DNA from: Delphinapterus leucas
Lineage: Eukaryota > Chordata > Mammalia > Artiodactyla > Monodontidae
Assembly: GCF_002288925.2 (NCBI RefSeq)
Contig: NW_022098076.1
Coordinates: 83,202,668-83,266,667, forward strand
Reading direction: 5' to 3'
Length of the DNA stretch: 64,000 bases
A program made the position numbers and the translations under genes. Below, one piece after another: positions 34,181-46,215 of this stretch (position 1 is its first letter; every line of letters begins with the position of its first letter). The notes beneath the pieces are model-generated. The model searched no databases. It saw only the letters and a list, made by a program, of their open reading frames with translations, and was not told the DNA's origin.

Positions 34181-37100
34181 TACATCAAGAAAAAGTGTTT
34201 GGTGATATGAAGTAGGAAAGACTGAAATTCACAAGGGGAAATTTACAGGAGCATAAGAGAAACAATATTATGGGGTGTATCCTATAAGGATTTGTCTGTC
34301 AAAAGACATCTCATCTCCTGGGCTCCCTTCTAAACAAACATTGAGCCCAGTGATTTTAAGGATATTCTACATTACATGCTGACATCTTTTACTCATGTCA
34401 GTTTATTGTAAAGCTAGAGACTAAGTTTGAAGTCACTATAGTTTGGTCTGTACAAAGTATACTTAAGTAGACTGTCAGTACTTTTAAAGTTCAGAATTTT
34501 AAAAAATGCATATAAGATGTTTTCTCAATGAGAAATTGAAAAAAGGGCCACTGTAATTTAATTTTGTGTAAATGGAAAAAAAAGAAAACCAAGTCAAAAA
34601 TCATTACATCCTTAGTCATAAACCATAGTGCATGACCACAATTCATAAGCCATGCACTCAGACCTATGAATCTAGAAAATGAAGGAAAATGAGCACAAGA
34701 GCTGGGCAATTGTTGGAAATGATGCAAAGCTACCCAAGGAATCTTATGATAGGGAATTCAGTCAGCCTGAAGAATTCAAGGAGCAAAATTTCAGGAAGAA
34801 TAGAATTGACTTGCATGAGTACATCTTATCTATTCTTCCTGAACTGAGATTTGTGTACTGATTTCATTTTACTGTAACATCTTATAACTGGACTTTTGCA
34901 GGGGTATTGAACTGATGTCAATAATAAGTATGATGCAACATAATCATAAAGCACAAGAAAGTTGCTCTGCTTCATAAGACCCAGGACACAGAGACGCAGA
35001 AGTGTTTTGATAAAGATCAGTATGCCAGCTATGGTGGCCACCTGAGCAACAGTGTCACTTCATTAAATAACTCTGATCTACTCCTTATCATTCCATAAAA
35101 TACCTCCACCAAATAATTCATGGTTAGCTGATCACACCTAAAAGTCGAATACATTCTCCTCTGTTTAGAAACATCGTTTTTAATTCTTTTTAATCACTCC
35201 CTAAAACCTAAAACAAGCCAGAGATGGTACCGGGGCAAAACCTTAGTTTTTCAGTTTGTCTTATTTATAACTGGATCTACTTTGTGTCTTGTTAGTGACT
35301 CAATTCGCTTTGTCTGCTTAGCATCCATCTTAAAGTTGCAAATTTACAGCTCACTGACTGTGGTGTCAAAAGACATTTTGTGTTATTGCTGTATGAAATC
35401 AACTCTTCACAATAACTGACTGTGAAAGCAAATTTCAAATTTAGTTACAGCAATTAAAGAAATATTTCTACGTTTTCACAAAGTTCCACCCTCACTTATT
35501 CATAAGTACAGTGATAGGTCTTTAAAATAAAAACATCATTATGTAAAGAAGTGATGAATGATATAGCAAAGGCCCAAGACTGGGTCTGCTCTAGAGAATG
35601 GGAGTTTAGTATCATGCGTTTCACTAATTGTTCCTGAAACATTAATTGGAAAACTGTGAAATTCGACTGAATGTTAGTTCCTTTCAGCCATAAAAATGGG
35701 GAGGTGGAACTAGTTGACCCTGAAGAACATTTTCCAGGTTTTGCCTTCTATGAAAACAAAGCAACCTCATGAAATACGTGGTTAAAGCTGATAAATGAAA
35801 AGGTGACTCCATTTGTGAGTGACCTAGAACTTGTAGTAAAAACAGAGAGAAGATAAACTCAGGGCAGCAAAGGCAAGTGGAAATGGCAGCTCTAATTGAG
35901 ATGTTCTAACTAGGAAACCATTAAGGCCTGATCTTTGTGGAGTTTCTTCTATCCAGACAGAATTTTGTCCGTGTATTTAAAACACTTTTCTCACACCAGT
36001 CCTAGGAAGTAGGTGCTGGCCCATTTTACATATGAGGAACTCATTCCTTAACATATCCAATTCATGTTACTGGAAAGGACAGATTTTAAAACAAGGTCTG
36101 ACAAGTCTAAAAATAAAATGAGGTGCCTAGAAGTCAGATATTGTATTCTGAAACAAACAAGACAAATCAAACAAAGAAATAGACCCTAACTCACAGCAAG
36201 ACCCTCTTTCCCAGCAAGAAGAGTGCATACTTATGTCTTTTGGAAACTCTTCTGAGCAAACAAAAGTACGTGTGAGCTCTCTGGGACTGAATAGTGTGGC
36301 CACGGTGGAATTTTGTGGCAATATAAATTACAGAGAAGATGCATAGCTTTTCATCCTGTGCCCTCACCCGCAGATGTCTGTGGGATGAAAGTAGAAGTCG
36401 CGGCCAGCCACCCGAGCCCTGCAGTGCTGACACCCTGTAATCGTTTGTTGGATTCCTCACCACCCTCTTCATCCACCAAACCTCCTCTTAGGGCCGCTTT
36501 ATGGTACACATTTCGGTTGAAAAAACTAAGTCACATTGCAATTAATTTCGCCTTGAGAATTTCACAACATCCTTTGAGATCACAGTAACCCCAAGGATAT
36601 TGTGCAATCAGGGCTGGGGATCTCTTGCTTCACTTCTAACTTTGTGAAAGAAAAGCGGGTGAAAGTGAGAAAACCCACCTCACTTGAAACAATTGAGTTG
36701 GCATTAGTGGAGAGTAATAAAATGACTAGTAATCCTGGTAAAAATTTTTCTCATCCAAGTAATCATTTTTAGTGTTCATATCTTTTTACAGTATTTTTCC
36801 AGGCAATGTACTTTTGCTCACCCTGAAAAAAAAGCATGTGCTATTTTGTGTCTTTATTTTTTTCCCTCTGGGACCTTCTGTACCCTACACTGACTCACCC
36901 TTGTTAATTTAAAATAATATAAATAAACAAATACATGACTCAATAACTGTGATGAGTAAAGAGAAGAGGGTGTTTGGCTAGCAACCCAGTCCTACATTTT
37001 AATTAAAAAGCACGTCTCACACACCATCAGTAAGTTTTCAAGGGACCTTTCATGACCAGTTCTAATCGCAAGCATGTCATTCACTTGTTCATAATAAATT

Positions 37101-39719
37101 GGCATATTATGCTAATATAAGAAAGGAAGGCCATCAATTTTATGTGTGCCAGACAAGCTATGCCATCGATTTAAAAATGTATATGCCCTCGGAAGAGGAA
37201 GATGGTTAAGAACAGGGTTTCACAAACAGAATAAAATGTTACAGGGGGATAATCAATTTGATATAGTTGACAAATAGGTGGGGAAAAACATTGCAAAATA
37301 TTATGCTTTCCTAATGGTAAAACACTCATGTGTTCAGTGTCACGTTATGTCTGTATTAATCCTTCAACAGAAGGATCTGTGATAACAGCAGATGTGTCAA
37401 TTATCAAGATTGGGTAATTGACATTTTATTAAAAGTATTTGACTAAAAAAGTCATAAAGATTCAATTGATCGGGAGTTAAATTTTCTTAGGTCAAGAGAT
37501 AAGAAAACAGCGTAAAATAGGGTAATATTAATTGCACCAATAAAGTTAATAAAATCACTATGTGATTTTTTTGTGTTTTGCTCCCATGTGGTCTCCTTTT
37601 ATGGAAAAAATCATTTAAGTTAGTTCACATTCTTCTATAAATGAGAGTTTGCAAAGACAATGGGGATTTGGAGGCTTACAGGAGAAGCCAGGGTAGATTT
37701 ATGGTCAGATAGGGTAATAAGATTATAGTTTAATATGCACAATTAAGTACATATTATATCCTACAGTTATAGCCAAATCTAGTTGCTTGTCTTTAATTAA
37801 AAGATTAGATTTTTATCCTGAAGTCCACTTTCAAAACACATGAAAATCCTTTCAAAAAACTGGAAAAATATATTTATGCTACATTACTTATGAGCAGAGC
37901 AAAAATCATCAATTTGTCTATGCTTATCAATCTAAAAACAAAAATATATAGCAGACAAAGCAAAGCAAATTAAACATTTAAAACTTACACTTGCATTTAA
38001 GCATTTTTATCTTATGTAGAGTTAATGCATTCAAGCATGCACACACCCACCCACACACATGCACACACAAGCATATCCATAACACCCAAAATATAACAGA
38101 TAATTACTTCTAGAAATTTCTGAAAGTATTTATTATACTGACATTTATCACATTTGACAAATGTTCATCTTTTGACATTAACTGCTTATTGCACGAAATT
38201 GCCATATAGTTTGTCACCATTCCAGCATGGTGAAAGATACATTTATTTATTACAAATAGTCTTACTTGGGTAATTTCAAGAATATTAAATGTAATTTGTT
38301 CACAGTTGTTAGATCTCATTTAATAGCTGATATGATTTTATATGCTATATGCTATAAAGTAACTTCACAATTAAGTTCTTCTTAATCTTAAGTATAATTT
38401 CTAGTTAATGTTTAAAATAAGCAAATAATTATTTGCCTTACAGGTAAAAATGATATATATTGTAAAACATTCTAAAATGAGATCATTTGGAAAGTATTAC
38501 AATTTTTGTTAGGAAATCTTTTCCTGAACATTTGTAAAACTCAGAGATTAACCAATTTTAGGAATTACAATGTGTACTCATCTTATAGGGTTTTCTCTCT
38601 CACTGTGGTTTTAATCTCCCTACAGTCCCTCAGAAAATTAGTTTCCGATTTGAAGTGATACTTGATTTGCATATGCAGACTTATGGCGTTCAGTTGATGG
38701 TTTCTAACAGGTGACATTCTTCCATCCATTGTCTAATTGATTTTCTCAATTTGCTTTTTTTTTCATAAGCAAAGCAACAGTTAAAAATAAAGTCATCAAT
38801 ATGTTCTCTGTAACAGTTGCCAGGTAGATTCTCATTCCCAATAGCCACCCCTTATTGGCTTTGCCCATTTCCTAGTGGGCACATTTTTGACTCTAGATCA
38901 AAGGACTTTTTATGGAAGAACCATTCTTAAGTGTTTTACAAAAGCATTTTCCTGTTCAGAGTTGGTTCATCAAAATGCATCCTGCCAACACAACACCCTT
39001 TAATGCTCTCTTGTGTTTTGAAGCTTTAAACAGCCCCCTCCAGATGCATCTAGACTCTAAAATTAAGTCTGTTTTTCTCTCTTCCTTTTTTTAAACCTCT
39101 CAAAGAATAAGTAATATTACTAACTGGCCTAAGACATGATCTTTTAAAATATATGTGGCATTAACATAATTCTACGGTGCAAAAGTACAAAGAAAACTAA
39201 AAGACTAAGGGCAGAGGAGAGCAATCACATTTGCTCAGGACTTGCATTATGTTGAACTTTGGTGGAATGAGTCCAAGATGGAATTAAATCCAAATGTTTC
39301 CTGCTTTCTTCCATTTTAATAGCTTCATATTTCCTTCATTTCATTTCTTCTACAAGTTTCACATTTAAAATTGTCATCTTTGAAAACACTGAACATATTT
39401 ATGGCATGTCTGTTTCCCGATCTATATTCCAGTCTATCATATTGTAATAGTTACTAGACAAGAAGAGAGATTTCGGATTTATGTGTAATAGAGAAATTTA
39501 ACTAAGGGAGGAAATGTGTCTCATGCCAACTTCAAAATAAATATCCCCTCGTATTCTAAAAGATATGACAATATTTGTAAAGTTATTTTTCCCATTAGAT
39601 TGCAGAAACAATCAAATAGACCAAGTTTATGTTATGAAGGCAATGGAAATACAGGATTAAAAGAAAATAGAACAGAAAGAAATATCAGGATACGATGACA
39701 GTTAACGTGTAATCCACAT
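34181..39719. other. Repeat-poor unique block
   Basis: About 5.5 kb in which only one decayed reverse MIR (about 35970-36110) was recognised. Candidate conserved patches are 36230-36570 (several CpG), 37080-37600 (AT-rich with many TAAT cores) and 38640-38880 (paired CCAAT boxes). No exon could be defined: open frames are at most 93 codons and overlap on both strands. It may hold regulatory DNA, which is inference only. Confidence 0.5.
35970..36110 (-). mobile_element. MIR SINE relic, reverse (decayed)
   Basis: CCTAGGAAGTAGGTGCTGGC, CCATTTTACATATGAGGAAC and the shape of the rest fit the reverse MIR order, but the match is partial. Confidence 0.5.
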
Positions 39720-39905
39720 TTCTATGGCTAGGGTCACATTAGGAACTTTACTTATAATAGAGCATTTAAATCTTCCCTAATATGATGAGATAGGTACTCT
39801 CAGCCCCTGCAGGTTACAGATGTTAAGTAACTGGACTGAGGCCACACAGGTAGCAAGTAATAGAATCAGAATTAAATGTAAGCAATTGGACTCCAAAAAT
39901 CACAT
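39720..39905 (-). mobile_element. MIR SINE relic, reverse
   Basis: GATGAGATAGGTACTCTCAG, GTTACAGATGTTAAGTAAC, GAGGCCACACAGGTAGCAAG and AATTGGACTCCAAAAATC show the reverse MIR core order. Confidence 0.75.
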
Positions 39906-39959
39906 TTCCCCTTTCTCCTTTGAAGAATCTCTGTAACTGTTATACCTCAGTGCTGTTGC

Positions 39960-40053
39960 AAAAGAAGAAGATGAAGGATAAGGGAAGACAGATGTAGAAG
40001 GAAAAGAAGGAGGAATAAGAAGAGGAGAGAAGGAGAGGGAGGGGGAGAGAAAT
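39960..40053 (+). repeat. Purine-rich (GA) tract
   Basis: About 94 bases made almost only of A and G with a few T and C, ending in GGAGAGGGAGGGGGAGAG. Such tracts can form triplex DNA and are prone to length change. Confidence 0.9.
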
Positions 40054-41170
40054 GACCACTCCATTTAAAGAACACATCTACCCAAGTCATATATTAGCTG
40101 GAGGGTGTTTATAGCCTCAGCGCAATTCTTTTACTGCACAGTAGAGACACTGAACTGGCTCTTTCCTCTCAAATTCAAATGTCAATGTAATGGCTAACTC
40201 ATGTGAACGGTCTTTGTTTCCTGGGGATGAGCCAGCCAAACAATAAAATTTAGATGAAAAAAGCTTCATGATGCCTGTTTGTGGTACTTTAAATAGTGCC
40301 CACTGCTATTACAGATGAAATACACGGAGTAGTAAGAGCAAGAAATCAATTGACTGGGTACGCTGTTCGCATTCTCTTTCTTTTTGAGAAGTAATCTTTT
40401 GCCTTGATATGAGTGCTTTCCTTCACCTTGTCTCGTTTTGTCAACCCAACCATTTCTTCTCAAACCTCTCAAGAAGGGAGATGGGACTGTCTATGACTGC
40501 AATTAAGATTGTCCCCAAGAAGAGTAACAATTACTATCATACTTTGCCTCATCAGTGAGGGAATTCTTGAGTGCTTTTGGATGATTCCTGACATATGAAG
40601 CAAAGGATCTTCCTGCCAAAAGTTAAACCCTCATCTAGGGCAGGTTTCGTAGGATGAGTTCATATTTTAGACAGTAAAATATCCCTCCTAATCAGACAGC
40701 CACTGGTTGGGGCATATGTTCAGACTTCAGAAGTGCTATTTTTTTCAGTCTAACTTTATTATAGTGATGTGTGTGTTCAATTACTTTATGGAACTACATC
40801 CAAGTAAATATGTGGGAAAAAAAATAGAGACTTTCTTTTATATTTCCTTACTTCTGAAGATTACTCAAGATAATATCTTTATTCATTTGTAAAATTATTA
40901 AAGAAAAATTATACAAATATTAATTGAAGTATAGGTTTCTCTGATGAATAAAATATGTGTTAACCTAGTAGTCTATCCTCAACGTTGGGCAAAGATTTTC
41001 ATTTCTATAATGCCAATTCCTTTATTGACATAAGGTTTCCTCAGCTACTAAATTTAATCTATATGGCCCCACCCTTAATCTACTACTTTTGTCATTATCA
41101 GGAATATGCAAACCTGTATTTGAATCTTAATCTGTGCTTTGGAATAAAATCATATTTATAACAGACCTTT
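40054..41170. other. Unassigned AT-rich sequence
   Basis: No gene or repeat was recognised. Open frames are short and cover both strands. Confidence 0.5.
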
Positions 41171-41181
41171 CAAGAACTATC
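41171..41181 (+). repeat. Target-site duplication of young SINE, left copy
   Basis: CAAGAACTATC here and at 41408-41418 are identical and sit directly at both ends of the SINE. Confidence 0.95.
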
Positions 41182-41407
41182 CTTTTTTTTTTTTTTTTTT
41201 TTTTCTTTGCGGTACGCGGGCCCCTCGCTGTTGTGTCCTCTCCCGTTGCGGAGCACAGGCTCCGGACGCGCAGGCTCAGTGGCCATGGCTCACGGGCCCA
41301 GCCGCTCCGCGGCATGTGGGCATGTGGGACCTTCCCGGACTGGGGCACGAACCCGCGTCCCCTGCATCGGCAGGCGGACTCTCAACCACTGCGCAACCAG
41401 GGAAGCC
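41182..41407 (-). mobile_element. CHR-2 SINE, full length and apparently young
   Basis: On the minus strand it reads GGGCTTCCCTGGTTGCGCAG, B-box GGTTCGTGCCCC, then the CHR-2 body to GCGTACCGCAAAG and a long A-tail (seen here as about 24 T). Many CpG pairs survive, which decay fast in old copies, and the target repeats are perfect. A short internal duplication (CATGTGGG twice at about 41313-41329) distinguishes this copy. It is the freshest-looking element in the window. Confidence 0.96.
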
Positions 41408-41418
41408 CAAGAACTATC

Positions 41419-42697
41419 TCTTTAAAAGATACTTAAATAAGTAAAACGATGTGTTTGTATACCTAATTGAGATATTATATCCTTCATGGGATATATCCAA
41501 CAGTATTCCAACCTTTGCTAGCGCTAGAAAAATTCAGTCAGTATCACTTCTTTATGGCTGAGCTGTGCCTCTTTGCTATTACATCTTCCCATTTCACAGA
41601 TTGTGACAAAGCTTTCCTTCAGTTCTGAAGCTATTTAGCTTCAAAGGTTTGGTGGAAATCTCACCACTTCCTGAAATATCCAGGAAATCCTTTCGAGTCT
41701 GAGTAGCTCTTTCATTGCGAAAAAGGCAGAGGGTGAATGGCACTCAGATTAAATCTAAGGAGACCTACTCTAACCCACAAGTCTCTTTGGAGGGAGAGGG
41801 TGTTATAGATGTTGGCCAGGGATTGCATTGAATCCATCAGCCCTCACATTCTTCTTTCTCTTCTCAAGAAGGATGTTCCAGATGGTGTATTAACGTGTGT
41901 GTGCAATACTTTTGGCACAGGATACTGGCAAGATAAGAAAATGTGAAGTAAACAGTGATGAAAAAGAAAGTTACCAATGAAACAAAACTGGAAGCATTTA
42001 GGTTTCTAAGAGACTTCAGAGAATTAGATACAAGAAAGGTTAACTAATTTATCTATACTACTGTTGCCCAGCTAGAAAATAAAATGAAATATAATAAGAC
42101 CCAGAGCTCTGTTTTTTATTGTGGAGGTATTCGAAGATTATTATTTTCTAAGACTTAATACATTTAATTTGGTAAACTTTGCCATTATATATCTCTGTTG
42201 TTATTGGTCTGTTATTGGTCATTTTCTGATTCCATTCCATTTCTCAATTTTATTTCTGAAATTTGCATGCAGTAACACAGCTCCAGGAATGTTGCGTATG
42301 ACGAACTGAATTGCCAGGCGATTAATGCAGACCTACATGTCTCTCAAACCTGAGAACAGAGAGACGCATTTTGGGTCATAGACTTTGAAGGTAGCTAACC
42401 TTGGTCTTATACTTCCAGGGTAGCTTTTGCTCTGTTGGAAGTCATAGAAGTAGGAAGCAAATTCAGTCATCAGAAGTTCTGTACATAAATTATTCAATTT
42501 CTGAATTTAAACATGATTTGTACCTTCTTCAGTCTCCTGCAAAACTCAAGCTTTCGCTGCTGTTGGCTTTATATTTTCCATCCTTTCCTCTCTCTAAACT
42601 TTTATTTAAGCTATTCCTCTTGCTTGAAGATATCATAGTCCAGCTTGTTGGGAGACAATTCTCTATGGGTGTCCTGTGTTTCTATACATCTTAAGAG
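41419..42697. other. Unassigned non-coding sequence
   Basis: No repeat or exon was recognised. A 97-codon open frame at 42401-42694 ends close to the next SINE and has no known motif. Confidence 0.45.
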
Positions 42698-42708
42698 CAA
42701 AGGTTTTG

Positions 42709-42830
42709 GAATTCCCTGGTGGTCCAGTGGTTAGGACTCTGAGCTTTTGCTGCCAAGGGCCTGGGTTCAATCCCTGGTTGGGGAGCTAAGATGCCTGCAA
42801 GCCATGTGGCACAGCCAAAAAAAAAAAAAG
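42709..42830 (+). mobile_element. CHR-type SINE, short form
   Basis: GGAATTCCCTGGTGGTCCAG, B-box GGTTCAATCCC, TTGGGGAGCTAAGATGCC and GCCATGTGGCACAGCC are followed by 13 A. The flanks carry an imperfect repeat, CAAAGGTTT (42698-42706) against CAGAGGTTT (42835-42843). Confidence 0.92.
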
Positions 42831-42843
42831 AAATCAGAGGTTT

Positions 42844-43244
42844 CAGTTCCAGACAATCCCCAAGGATGGGTGTATAGCATACAGCTTAGGAAGACAGAGA
42901 GAATGCCTCCTGGAGCGAGCTCAGGTTTCTTCCATAACATACTCCACTACTCTGCAGGCATCACATAAATCTCGCTGCAAATAAAAGTTTAAGGAACCAG
43001 CAGAAGAAAATTTCTGACACTTTTGCTACTACTATTGCTCTGGGTAATAAAATGCCTTTTGTCTCTGACTCAGTAGTCTTGTGTTTTCTGCCAGCACTCA
43101 AGAAACTGTAGAAGGTGGACTTGTTAGCTGGCAAGTAGTATACAATCTGAGACCCTTCACAGTTCTTGATAGTTTCCATTCTTTTTCCTTATAAGAACGC
43201 TTCTTTGATCCATTTTGGTGTGCATATTAAATATGATATTTCAG
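42844..43244. other. Unassigned non-coding sequence
   Basis: Nothing recognised beyond short chance frames. Confidence 0.5.
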
Positions 43245-43425
43245 TGTTTCCCAAACCTTCCCTGAAAACAGGGCTTCCCTAGAGTATATTTTAAATAACA
43301 GACTATTGGGCCTCTCCTAGAAAATCTGATTTATAGGTCTGAATTGGGACAAAGGAATCTGTTTGTTTGTTTTTAAACAGTGCTTCAAATAATTATTATC
43401 TATGGGAAGATAAAGTGTCTAAAAT
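43245..43425 (+). mobile_element. Possible MER5-like hAT DNA transposon relic
   Basis: TGTTTCCCAAACC at the start, a central GGGCCTCTCCTAGAAAATCT-type block and TTTTAAACAGTGCTTC at the end resemble non-autonomous hAT elements of the MER5 group. Terminal inverted repeats are too decayed to confirm. Confidence 0.5.
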
Positions 43426-43909
43426 ATGTATCATCACTCCAGGTAAATAGTAAATAGTCCAGCTCTTGTTGGAATCTTCAAAAAGTTTTCAGTAAATACC
43501 AATACTTTTCTCTACCTCACATATGAAAAAGTTGAAAAATTTTAAAAAGGGACCAAAAATCACTTTCATTACCGAAAAAGGTCAGATTGGAGAACATAGT
43601 TTTTGTCTATTGCCCAGGTGGGTCTGCCAGTTAAATCTGCAAATTTGATAGATTTATCCATTTGGTTTCAGGCAGAACTGAAGAAGGACAGAGCTTCCCA
43701 TAAGGAAAGCTCTCACTCAGGTGAAACTTAAGACATAGAGGACTTTGGAAGTTTTATCATGAGTTTTGACATAGGAAATGAGAGTGATTAAAAATAAAAT
43801 TAAGTAACAATGAGAATTGTAAAGTTTTTGAAGTAAGAAATGGAATAATCTGATCACAGAGCCAATATATGTCTTTCATTTTGATAAGTATTTAGATTTT
43901 AAAATTCCC

Positions 43910-44030
43910 GCTTAAGTCATAATCTTCTGACTCAGAGAGGTTAAGAAACTTGCTAATGATCACATGGTCAATATGTGTTGTAGCTAAAATTCAAACTTCC
44001 AACTCTAAAGCCCTCCTATATTGTACAATA
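43910..44030 (-). mobile_element. MIR SINE relic, reverse
   Basis: CTGACTCAGAGAGGTTAAG, AAACTTGCTAATGATCAC and AACTCTAAAGCCCTCC follow the reverse MIR core. Confidence 0.7.
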
Positions 44031-45169
44031 ATACTAAAGAGTTATGAATGGTGAAGGAGGGAGAGTCAGGGAAAATAGGTAGAAAGTTGTTGCAATAATG
44101 GAGATAAGAAACCACAGTGCCTATTAGTGAGGTTCAGTGAATAGCATAAAAATAAAACAATTTAATTCTACAGGGAATTTGATTTTCATATTGATTTATT
44201 GAGGCCTCAGCATGTCCTGGCCTTATGGTATGCCCTGGAGTAAAAATACAATAAAACCTACATCTTGGATTGAAATGTTTTATAATTTAGTGAGAGACAC
44301 AAGCCAATATAGGGCTACAATACACTTAGTCACTGTCATCTCAGAATTGCATGTTACATGTACAATGGAGACTCCTAAGAATAATCAATTATTCAGAAAT
44401 GGAGAGAAGAAAGGGAAATCAGGAGAAGTTTTTCCAGAAGTAGTTTCAGGAACTAGTGAGACACTCAATGCACAGATCCTTTTCTAACACAGAAGTGATA
44501 TCTTCCAAACTTTAATATATATGTAAATATACCAAAGCAGAAATGGAGAAAAAATAAAATTATGTTTATATAAACCACCAAAAACATCTCCTAAACCAGT
44601 GATATTTATCATTAACATCTGGTATGCGTTTTACCAACCTATTTTTCTATGCGATAACGTAACTTGAGTGAGATTCATTAAGGAGAAATAGCATAGTCAT
44701 ACCTGTGAGTTCTTTTTTGTGGTTAGATGACACACCCTCCTAGCAGTGGACCATGGTAACCTGAATAAACCTTCTCAGGGTCTTTGAGTTTTCCACAAGC
44801 CATCAGTCATTATCAGATGAGTAATATTCCTACGAGTTTCCATTCATTAATTCATTTAGTCAACCAACACTGAGCCCTGCCAATGTCCAGGTGCTGAATT
44901 GGTTGTTCAGAGAGTAGGACTCAATTCTAATAAGGGATAATCCAGTAAAGTAAGGGATAATCAGTCTAGTGAGGGATAATCCAGTAATTCTGGTATGTGG
45001 ACATGTACATTCCAAGAGATATTAGAGTCCTTACCAAGGGATCAATAGAAAGTTTACCAAGATTTCAAACTTCCCAGGACTGAATGTTTAAAAATAGAAA
45101 AAGTGTGTGACTACACTCTCCTAACAGCACAGTCTATTATGTGTATTGTCCCTCATTTTAGTATGATCT
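44031..45169. other. Unassigned sequence with a 20-bp tandem repeat
   Basis: At 44931-44992 the unit AGGGATAATCCAGTA occurs three times at about 20-base steps with small changes. The stretch before it (44848-44900) may be an old MIR/L2-type end. No gene was recognised. Confidence 0.5.
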
Positions 45170-45490
45170 TTCCCTCACTCTTCTTATGACTAACTTCTCA
45201 TTCAAGTCTCAGCACTAATGCTTCTTCCTCCTCAGAAAAGTTATTATCCTGCTCAAAGAAGCACTTGTTAACCAAATAAATCACTCTATCCTGTCATTCT
45301 ATGTATTTCCTTTACAAGACCAATCATAATCTAAATTCATTTATTTGTTTCATTATTTATTACTTGCCAGCATCATTCAAATATAACTTATCAAGGCAAA
45401 CACCTTATTTATCTTCTTCACAGCTATATGCTCAGCACTTAGAACTTCACATATAATAGTCACTTAATACATAATTTACTGAATAAACTA
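45170..45490 (+). mobile_element. L2 LINE 3' end relic
   Basis: TCACTCTATCCTGTCATTCT, TTCATTTATTTGTTTCATTA, CACAGCTATATGCTCAGCAC and TACTGAATAAA follow the order of the L2 3' end. L2 is a pre-placental LINE, and no frame remains. Confidence 0.65.
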
Positions 45491-45959
45491 GGCATAGTTT
45501 CAATGTTTGCACCAAAGTGTAAGATGGTAGTTATGTCACTTAAGATTTATTCAGCTGAAAAAATTGAAACCCAAAAGCCAAGTAGCTTAAGTAGTTACAA
45601 AACTGCATTATCTTACAACAAGAACTTCAGAGGTAAGAAGCCATCAGAATACACTTGCAGCTCACTGATGTCACTAAGAAGTCAGGTTCATTTCAGTTTG
45701 GTCCTACTGAGAAGATTGGCTCTTCCACAAAACAGCTCATCTTGTGTTTGCAAAGATGCCGTAGCAATTTCGGATTATCTTATCTGCACATGAAAATATA
45801 TAGAGAAAGAAATGGGGTTGTCTCTTACCCTGTGATTCCTATAATCCATGAACGAAATCTTCTGGACGATACTTGGAAAGCTTCCCCACAGAGGCCATTG
45901 TTCAAAATTATGGTGCATATTCACAAATAAACAAATCACAGTGGAAACAGGACCATGAT

Positions 45960-46130
45960 GATTAGTTCACTCCAATGTTTTTCAAACTCTTTGACTGTAA
46001 CAATGAAAATAGGTTTTTACATCAAGGCTCAGTACATAGGTATACATAACTGTTTAAAAAAACTTTTATGAAATTTTCTTACCCTTACCCTAATCTATAT
46101 GAAACACTCTGGTATTTCCTTTTCTGTAAC
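45960..46130 (+). mobile_element. Possible hAT-type MER relic
   Basis: ATGTTTTTCAAACTCTTTGA, AGGTTTTTACATCAAGGC and TCAGTACATAGGTATACATA resemble a non-autonomous DNA transposon group. Family and ends are not certain. Confidence 0.4.
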
Positions 46131-46196
46131 ATTTTAACAGGATAATGTGTCCCACTAATTTGATTTATTTTCTACAAGTGTTTGGAACCCACAGTG

Positions 46197-46215
46197 GATT
46201 GGTCTTAGACCAATC
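46197..46215. promoter_or_regulatory. Perfect palindrome with paired CCAAT boxes
   Basis: GATTGGTC and GACCAATC are perfect inverse copies around TTA. Each arm holds an inverted or direct CCAAT box, the core bound by NF-Y. Whether it acts as a site is not shown. Confidence 0.55.

Noticed and set aside
41127..41436. Frames of 72-100 codons over the young SINE
   Set aside because: They are readings of the CHR-2 SINE and its A/T tail, not a gene.
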